Part shown: piece after piece, positions 7,216-11,214 of the stretch
Layout of the letters: every line of letters starts with the position of its first letter
Numbering within the stretch: position 1 is the first letter of the stretch
Source: Candidatus Hecatellales archaeon
GTDB taxonomy: Archaea > Thermoproteota > Bathyarchaeia > Hecatellales > Hecatellaceae
DNA length: 11,214 bases
NCBI GenBank assembly: GCA_003662305.1
Contig: QMXU01000022.1
Span: forward strand, 1 to 11,214
Direction: 5' to 3'
The notes under the pieces: generated by a model
Databases searched by the model: none
What the model was told of the DNA's origin: nothing
Seen by the model: the letters and a program-made list of their open reading frames with translations, nothing else
Position numbers and translations under genes: made by a program

Positions 7216-8898
7216 CTAACCTATAATCCTTGTTATCACGCCTATGCCTTTAGCGTTAGCCTCCCTGAACACGAACTTCTGTCCTTCAGTCACGTATTCA
7301 GGCCTGTAGAGGAAGCTGAACCTAACCTTAGCCCTGTCCCCCGTCCTCAGCAGAGGCTTACCGCGGATTTCAGCGAACTCGGCAGCCTGCCTTACGCTGT
7401 GAACGTGGATTACCGCTTGGTATCCGGGGCGTATGGTAGTCGGGTGGTGGAGGATGAAAACGTCGCCTTCAAACTCTCTCACCGCCCTCGGGCTGGCTTC
7501 AGCGTCAAGCATGGCCATACCCTTCCTAAGCTCTTCGATTCTGATTCCAGCCAGGGCAAGGCATACGTCGCTTCCAGCCACGGCGCACTTAACGAAGGTC
7601 CGGTTTAAGTGGATGGACTTAACTCTAACGTTTTTGAAGCTTCCATCCTTCATAGGTCCTAAGAGCAGGTAGTCTCCCTCCATTACGCCTCCCTGGAGGA
7701 TTAAGCCTGAAACCACCGGGCCCACGCCTTTAACGTTGAAGATGTCGTCCACGTAGGAGAGGAAGCTGCGGTTAACCTGCTCCTTCCACCTGGTTCGGGG
7801 AGGCAGAAGGTTGAGGAATACCCTTAAGAGGTCTAAGCCTTCCCCCGTCACGTTTGAAACCGTGAATATTGGTGCAACTCTGCCGGAGGGCATGATTTTC
7901 GCTGCGACAACGGCGTCGTCTACGCTTTTAACCTGGAAGGGCACGGCGTTTATCTTGGGAAGCTTAACCAGGCCTGAGATGTCCCTTACAACTTTCTCTA
8001 TTTTCTGAGGCATCATGTCGATTTTGGTGACCACGAAAACCATGGGAAGCTTTAGGCCTACCACGACTTTCAGGTGTTCGATGGTCATAGGCTTTATTCC
8101 CGTGTTGGCTGCAACCGTTATCAGGCAGTAGTCGGGGTGATGACCCATAATGCCTTTAAGCGTCGTCTTGAAGTAGCGTTCATGCCCTCCAAGGTCTACG
8201 AAGTCCACGATTTTGCTGGAGTTAAGGAAGATTTCAGCCTCGTCGAAGGGTGAAGCCAGCCTGTAATTTACAGCTTCACCGTGGTCGTCGAAGCCAAGCG
8301 GGTGGGAGGAAATCGATGAGGTTCTCCGGCTTTTAATCTCGTGGAGGTAGCGGGCAACCTTCATCATGGCGCTTCCGTTTCCGTCGTCCAGTTCTCCGCT
8401 TACCAGCACGCTTACAAGGCTTGACTTCCCTGAGTCCACGTTTCCAAGCACTGGAATGTAAAGCCATACTGGAAAGCTTTCAGCCTCCTTGGTTCTCCTT
8501 ATGAGAACCTCGGCTGCAACCCCCATTTTACCGTGGATTTTCCTGATAAGCGTGGTTTTCGCTCCAACCTTCTCTGCGGCTGCCTCGAGAGTTTTCAAGG
8601 TTTCCTCTAGGTCTCGGCTGTCAAGCCCTAAGACTTCGCCTTCATCGGTTACTCCAAGCTCGTAGATGGCTTCGCCCATGCCCTCCTCAAGCCTGTATTT
8701 AAGCTGGCTTGCCAGCTCCTCTAAGCGTTCAGGCGGAACCTCCACTAGCTTAAGCTTGTACTCCAAGTTTCCGTCGGGCTCTTCCCTTTTCAAGCCTTCC
8801 TTCAGCCTCAAAATGAGAGGAGCACGCTTCTTAATTAGTTTTACCGGGTTCTTTAAGTTTTCCAAGCTGGCTGAGCATGCTGCATACTTCGCAGACAT
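7216..8898 (-). CDS. GTPBP1-like translational GTPase (EF1A-related)
   Basis: The protein belongs to the GTPBP1/GTPBP2 branch of EF1A-like GTPases. Mammalian GTPBP1 can deliver tRNA to ribosomes and is linked to stalled-ribosome relief and exosome-mediated mRNA decay; the archaeal role is unsettled. In the 560-residue frame, the N-terminal family region (about 45-130, with GEAIYELGV) precedes the G domain: P-loop GNVDSGKSS (152-160), switch I region RTSSISSHPLGFDD (201-214), DLGGHE (235-240), TKID (291-294). Two beta-barrel domains follow, with GVGPVVSGLILQGG and a C-terminal GDRAKVRFSFLYRPEY. The ATG at 8898 would overlap the upstream ncsA gene by 68 bases and lacks a good ribosome-binding site. 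Family-like sequence begins only near residue 45, so a TTG at 8811, 8793 or 8766 may be the true start; 8793 has AGGA 4 bases upstream. Family call is firm, 5' end uncertain. Confidence 0.9.
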   Translation of the reverse strand: MSAKYAACSASLENLKNPVKLIKKRAPLILRLKEGLKREEPDGNLEYKLKLVEVPPERLEELASQLKYRLEEGMGEAIYELGVTDEGEVLGLDSRDLEETLKTLEAAAEKVGAKTTLIRKIHGKMGVAAEVLIRRTKEAESFPVWLYIPVLGNVDSGKSSLVSVLVSGELDDGNGSAMMKVARYLHEIKSRRTSSISSHPLGFDDHGEAVNYRLASPFDEAEIFLNSSKIVDFVDLGGHERYFKTTLKGIMGHHPDYCLITVAANTGIKPMTIEHLKVVVGLKLPMVFVVTKIDMMPQKIEKVVRDISGLVKLPKINAVPFQVKSVDDAVVAAKIMPSGRVAPIFTVSNVTGEGLDLLRVFLNLLPPRTRWKEQVNRSFLSYVDDIFNVKGVGPVVSGLILQGGVMEGDYLLLGPMKDGSFKNVRVKSIHLNRTFVKCAVAGSDVCLALAGIRIEELRKGMAMLDAEASPRAVREFEGDVFILHHPTTIRPGYQAVIHVHSVRQAAEFAEIRGKPLLRTGDRAKVRFSFLYRPEYVTEGQKFVFREANAKGIGVITRIIG

Positions 8899-9799
8899 CC
8901 TTGGAGGAGGCTTCTCCGCAGAGCCTGCATCTTAATATTTCGGCTTTAACACCGCTTCTGACCAGGGGTTTAAGCTTCTCGAAGGAATGGTATAGAGTGA
9001 ATTTTATGCCTGGATGCCGGGCTTCAAGCCTGTTCAGAAACCATCTGACCTCTCCCCGGAGGGCGTAGCCAGCGTAGGGGCATGGCTTAGACTGGAATTT
9101 CACCCCTGTAAGGTAGGCGTAGAAGGCTACTTCAGCCTCAGGAATCTCCCTGAAGGGCTTAACCCTTGGAATGAAGCCTTCAGCCTCAGGGGCTTCAGGG
9201 TCTATGCGTCCAAGCTTGTAAACGTCGCCGTGGATGAGGTTTAAAATGAGGGTTTGAACCTCGTCGTCGAGGTTGTGGGCTGTAGCGATTTTCGTGGCTT
9301 CAAGCTTTTCTGCTGCCAGGTTAAGGGCTCTCCTCCTCAGGACGCCGCAGTAGGAGCAGGGGGCCGGAGCGTCTTCAAGGCTTTGAGAAGCTTTAACCAC
9401 CTCGTCTAGGGTGCACCCGAAAAGCTCCTTGAAGCTTACCACCACATGTTTCACTCCAAGCCTCCGGCATGCTTCAGCGGCGTGTTCCACGGCTTCCTCC
9501 CGGTAGCCTTCTATCCCCTCGTTCACGGTTACAGCGTAAAGCTCGGATTCCGGGAAGGATGCTTCAAGCCTGTGTAGGATTTGCAGGAGGGAGAGGCTGT
9601 CCTTTCCGCCTGAGAGGGCTAGGGCTATCCTGTCGTCAGGGTTGAACATGGCATATTTGGAGATGGTTCTACGCACCTTACGCTCGAGGGAGTGTATGAA
9701 GCATAGGCGGCAGAGCCTCTCCCCAGAGTAAGGCCTAAAATAAACTGTCTTACGCTTTCCGCATAGGCTGCACGGTTTCTCCTCGTCTTTCAGGGCCAA
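8831..9799 (-). CDS. ncsA: Ncs6/NcsA (CTU1)-type tRNA 2-thiolation enzyme
   Basis: This PP-loop enzyme adenylates uridine in tRNA and inserts sulfur taken from a ubiquitin-like carrier protein. The 322 residues show an N-terminal zinc finger (CSLC 10-13, CRLC 30-33), the ATP-binding SGGKDS (63-68), CSYCG (C148, C151) and C240 in KPCPYAG, which match the three cysteines that hold an iron-sulfur cluster in relatives, and a C-terminal zinc finger (CRLC 291-294, CEVC 303-306). EGIEGYREE and CGVLRRRALN resemble CTU1/Ncs6, which act on wobble U34, more than bacterial TtuA, which acts on U54; this subfamily choice is from remembered sequences. The start is TTG at 9799: an in-frame TGA lies three codons upstream and the next Met is residue 51. 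No clear ribosome-binding site is seen, so the transcript could be leaderless. The carrier protein is not encoded here. Confidence 0.92.
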   Translation of the reverse strand: MALKDEEKPCSLCGKRKTVYFRPYSGERLCRLCFIHSLERKVRRTISKYAMFNPDDRIALALSGGKDSLSLLQILHRLEASFPESELYAVTVNEGIEGYREEAVEHAAEACRRLGVKHVVVSFKELFGCTLDEVVKASQSLEDAPAPCSYCGVLRRRALNLAAEKLEATKIATAHNLDDEVQTLILNLIHGDVYKLGRIDPEAPEAEGFIPRVKPFREIPEAEVAFYAYLTGVKFQSKPCPYAGYALRGEVRWFLNRLEARHPGIKFTLYHSFEKLKPLVRSGVKAEILRCRLCGEASSKDVCEVCSMLSQLGKLKEPGKTN

Positions 9800-9851
9800 C
9801 AGACTTCAAGGCTGAAGTGTTTGAAGGTCTTAAAGAAGGTATCGCCGCGTG

Positions 9852-10931
9852 CTACCTGGCTCTCTTCCCTTCGATGAACTCTTCAACCCATCTCACAGCA
9901 ACGTGGTCTGGCACCTGCTCGGGAGGATGCTTGAAGGCGTAGGCTGAAATGCTTGTTAAGGGGCCCCCGACTTCACGGTCTAAGGCCAGCTTCACGGCTC
10001 TAATCACGTCAACCATTATTCCAGCACTGTTCGGCGAGTCTTCAACGGAAAGTTTGACATCGATGGTTAAGGGTACATCACCGAATTTTCTTCCTTTAAT
10101 GTAGATGTAGCATATTTTCCTGTCGTTGAGGAAGTGCACATAGTCGGAGGGGCCTATTCGCACGTTGACATCGTAGGGGAGCAGGGAGGTTACTGCCTCC
10201 GTTTTGCTTATACGCTTGCTTTTAAGCCTTGACTCGTCCGTCATGTTGAGGAAGTCAGTGTTTCCCCCTATGTTAAGCTGGTAGGTTTCATCCACTTTGA
10301 CACCTCTGATTTCCAGCAGGTTTACCAGGGTTCGGTGGAGGATGGTGGCTCCAACCTGGCTTTTTATGTCGTCTCCAGCCAGGGGAATCCCTGCCTCCTC
10401 AAACTTTTTAGCCCAGAAGCTGTCGGAGGCTATGAACTCTGGTATGGCGTTGATGAAGGCGCAGCCAGCCTTTAAGGCTGCTTCAGCGTAGAACCTTGTA
10501 GCGTTGTAGCTTCCAACAGGCAAATAGTTTATCACCATGTCAGCGTTGGAGGCTTCGAGAATTCTTGAAACCTCGCTGGCTTCCACAGGCCCCCTCTCAG
10601 ATAGGCCGAAGGCTTCTTCCATGTGGGGTGCTACACCGTCCAGGATGGGCCCCGGCTGAACTGTAACGTCTAGGGGTGGCACGTCGCAGAATTTCACGGT
10701 GCAGTTGGGCTCGGTGAAGATGGCTTGAGACAGGTCTTTCCCGATTTTTCTGGGGTCCACGTCGAAGGCTGCTACGAAGTTTATGTCTCTTATCCGGTAT
10801 CCTCCGAAAACTGTGTGGATTAGCCCTGGAACCTTTTCGTCGTCTTTAACATTCCGATAATAGTGAATGCCTTGAATGAGGGAGGAAGCGCAGTTTCCAA
10901 CACCTATCACTGCCACGTTTATCCTGCTCAA
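9852..10931 (-). CDS. ino1: Myo-inositol-1-phosphate synthase
   Basis: The enzyme converts glucose-6-phosphate to L-myo-inositol-1-phosphate with NAD as cofactor. In archaea the product goes to inositol-headgroup lipids and, in some thermophiles, to the solute di-myo-inositol phosphate. The 359 residues start with the dinucleotide-binding GVGNCASSLIQGI (10-22) and include NYLPVGS (135-141), GDDIKSQVGAT (186-196), NIGGNTDFLNM (220-230) and SKRISKTEAV (238-247), whose lysines belong to the active site in the family, then EDSPNSAGIMVDVIRAVK (297-314). The length fits the archaeal and actinobacterial type, shorter than the eukaryotic one. The start is TTG at 10931, with GAGGGGA about 6 bases upstream and an in-frame TAG at 10947-10949 excluding earlier starts. 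It has its own putative promoter. A 52-base gap separates it from ncsA. Confidence 0.96.
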   Translation of the reverse strand: MSRINVAVIGVGNCASSLIQGIHYYRNVKDDEKVPGLIHTVFGGYRIRDINFVAAFDVDPRKIGKDLSQAIFTEPNCTVKFCDVPPLDVTVQPGPILDGVAPHMEEAFGLSERGPVEASEVSRILEASNADMVINYLPVGSYNATRFYAEAALKAGCAFINAIPEFIASDSFWAKKFEEAGIPLAGDDIKSQVGATILHRTLVNLLEIRGVKVDETYQLNIGGNTDFLNMTDESRLKSKRISKTEAVTSLLPYDVNVRIGPSDYVHFLNDRKICYIYIKGRKFGDVPLTIDVKLSVEDSPNSAGIMVDVIRAVKLALDREVGGPLTSISAYAFKHPPEQVPDHVAVRWVEEFIEGKRAR

Positions 10932-10937
10932 GCCTCT

Positions 10938-10943
10938 CCCCTC
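10938..10943 (-). promoter_or_regulatory. Ribosome-binding site for the TTG start of ino1
   Basis: The minus strand reads GAGGGG ending 6 bases before TTG at 10931. With the in-frame TAG at 10947-10949 it fixes the start. An ATG overlapping this site (10943-10945) is out of frame. Confidence 0.7.
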
Positions 10944-10957
10944 ATCCTAAGGCTTAA

Positions 10958-10972
10958 CCGCTCATGGAGCGG
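10958..10972. other. Perfect 6-bp hairpin in the ino1 upstream region
   Basis: CCGCTC and GAGCGG are exact inverted repeats around a 3-base loop. The element lies between the candidate TATA boxes and the ino1 ribbon of ribosome-binding bases, 15 bases before the latter. It could fold at the 5' end of the ino1 transcript, bind a dimeric regulator, or be chance; no U-run follows on either strand, so it does not look like an intrinsic terminator. Confidence 0.45.
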
Positions 10973-10990
10973 CTATCATCTGTAAACGAT

Positions 10991-10998
10991 ATTTTAAA
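10991..10998 (-). promoter_or_regulatory. Putative TATA box of ino1
   Basis: The minus strand reads TTTAAAAT, preceded by purine-rich AGAACAA that could be the TFB recognition element. A start of transcription near 10970 would give a leader of about 40 bases. A second AT box, TTTAAAT at 11011-11017, is an alternative that would move the start to about 10990 and place the whole hairpin within the leader. Confidence 0.5.
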
Positions 10999-11025
10999 TT
11001 GTTCTGTCAGATTTAAAGGAAACGG

Positions 11026-11214
11026 TTATTGAGGCTTAAACCGTCCTTTAACCCCGATTAACCCTTTAGGCTTGACAATCAGCCTTCTCTCAGCGTCCTT
11101 CACCGCATAGCCTAGGACGGAAGCTTCAATCCCATGCCTCTCAGCCTTATCCACAGCCTCGTCAACGCTGGCCTTCGACACTACAAGGCAGAAGCCTACC
11201 CCCATGTTGAAAAC
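11026..11214 (-). CDS. purM: Phosphoribosylformylglycinamidine cyclo-ligase (AIR synthase), C-terminal end
   Basis: PurM closes the imidazole ring in de novo purine synthesis, making aminoimidazole ribotide with ATP. Only the last 62 codons are in the window; the rest lies beyond the right edge. The visible part begins VFNMGVGFCLVV, the characteristic PurM C-terminal motif, continues with a helix (SVDEAVDKAERHG), then EASVLGYAV and ends in KPKGLIGVKGRFKPQ before TAA at 11026. Related ATP-grasp-independent folds (SelD, ThiL, HypE) lack this FNMGxGF wording. It lies 94 bases upstream of ino1 on the same strand, with promoter-like sequence between them, so joint transcription is possible but not required. 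Confidence 0.88.
   Translation of the reverse strand, partial: VFNMGVGFCLVVSKASVDEAVDKAERHGIEASVLGYAVKDAERRLIVKPKGLIGVKGRFKPQ

Noticed and set aside
7114..7608. Plus-strand open frame of 164 codons spanning the psmA promoter and the 3' end of the GTPase gene
   Set aside because: Most of it is antisense to conserved GTPase barrel sequence, it has no ribosome-binding site, and the protein looks like random reading of that strand.
8666..8935. Plus-strand open frame of 89 codons over the GTPase/ncsA junction
   Set aside because: Serine- and leucine-rich product typical of antisense frames; both opposing genes are well supported.
8831..9799. Calling the PP-loop enzyme TilS (tRNA-Ile lysidine synthetase) or bacterial-type TtuA
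   Set aside because: The two flanking zinc fingers and three cluster cysteines exclude TilS, and the CGVLRRRALN and EGIEGYREE blocks resemble Ncs6/CTU1 more than TtuA.
10948..11000. C/D box guide RNA suggested by GATGATA upstream of ino1
   Set aside because: The match to the C box is incomplete and no paired D, C' and D' boxes with guide spacing could be found.
1..11214. Mobile element, CRISPR array, tRNA or horizontally acquired island
   Set aside because: No transposase, terminal inverted repeats, regular spacer repeats or tRNA-like folds were seen; all genes are archaeal core genes with similar base composition.

Overview
The window is a chromosomal housekeeping segment from an archaeon, most likely of the TACK/Crenarchaeota-like side. 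The case rests on an archaeal-type exosome (Rrp4/Rrp41/Rrp42), a 20S proteasome alpha subunit, SBDS, ribosomal protein eL43, an archaeal-type Ino1, AT-rich TATA-like promoter elements, anti-16S ribosome-binding sites and frequent AGG/AGA arginine codons. The proteasome subunit reads YAFEPVRKG near its N-terminus, where Sulfolobus-type proteins have YAFEAVKKG and many euryarchaea have YAREAV, so TACK affinity is an inference from that local signature. The species cannot be named from this sequence. No mobile element, CRISPR array, tRNA or rRNA gene was seen, and no gene-free stretch exceeds about 130 bases.

Layout. The plus strand carries one gene, isoleucyl-tRNA synthetase (ileS), whose N-terminal part with the HIGH motif lies before the window. 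It runs convergently, with only 13 bases between stops, into a long minus-strand block. Reading that block in its own direction (high to low coordinates) gives: the end of purM; ino1; an Ncs6/NcsA-type tRNA thiolation enzyme; a GTPBP1-like translational GTPase; then psmA, SBDS, rrp4, rrp41, rrp42, eL43 and a 53-residue zinc-ribbon protein. The seven genes from psmA onward are spaced 3 to 33 bases apart and form the classical archaeal exosome/proteasome superoperon. A TATA-like box lies just upstream of psmA, and another lies upstream of ino1.

The genes cover the life cycle of translation products: tRNA charging (IleRS), wobble-uridine thiolation (NcsA), a translational GTPase, ribosome maturation (SBDS), a ribosomal protein (eL43), RNA decay (the exosome) and protein decay (PsmA). 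The most suggestive feature is the GTPBP1-like GTPase, encoded directly upstream of the exosome operon and after a tRNA thiolation gene. Mammalian GTPBP1 has been linked to exosome-mediated mRNA decay, so the neighbourhood supports a quality-control hypothesis, though not proof of one.

Four genes (rrp4, psmA, ncsA, ino1) appear to start with TTG. For rrp4, ncsA and ino1 an in-frame stop lies just upstream; for rrp4, psmA and ino1 a well-placed ribosome-binding site supports the choice. The start of the GTPase gene is the least certain boundary. The region is mostly ordinary conserved archaeal core; the small zinc-ribbon protein and the GTPase neighbourhood are the parts most worth a second look.
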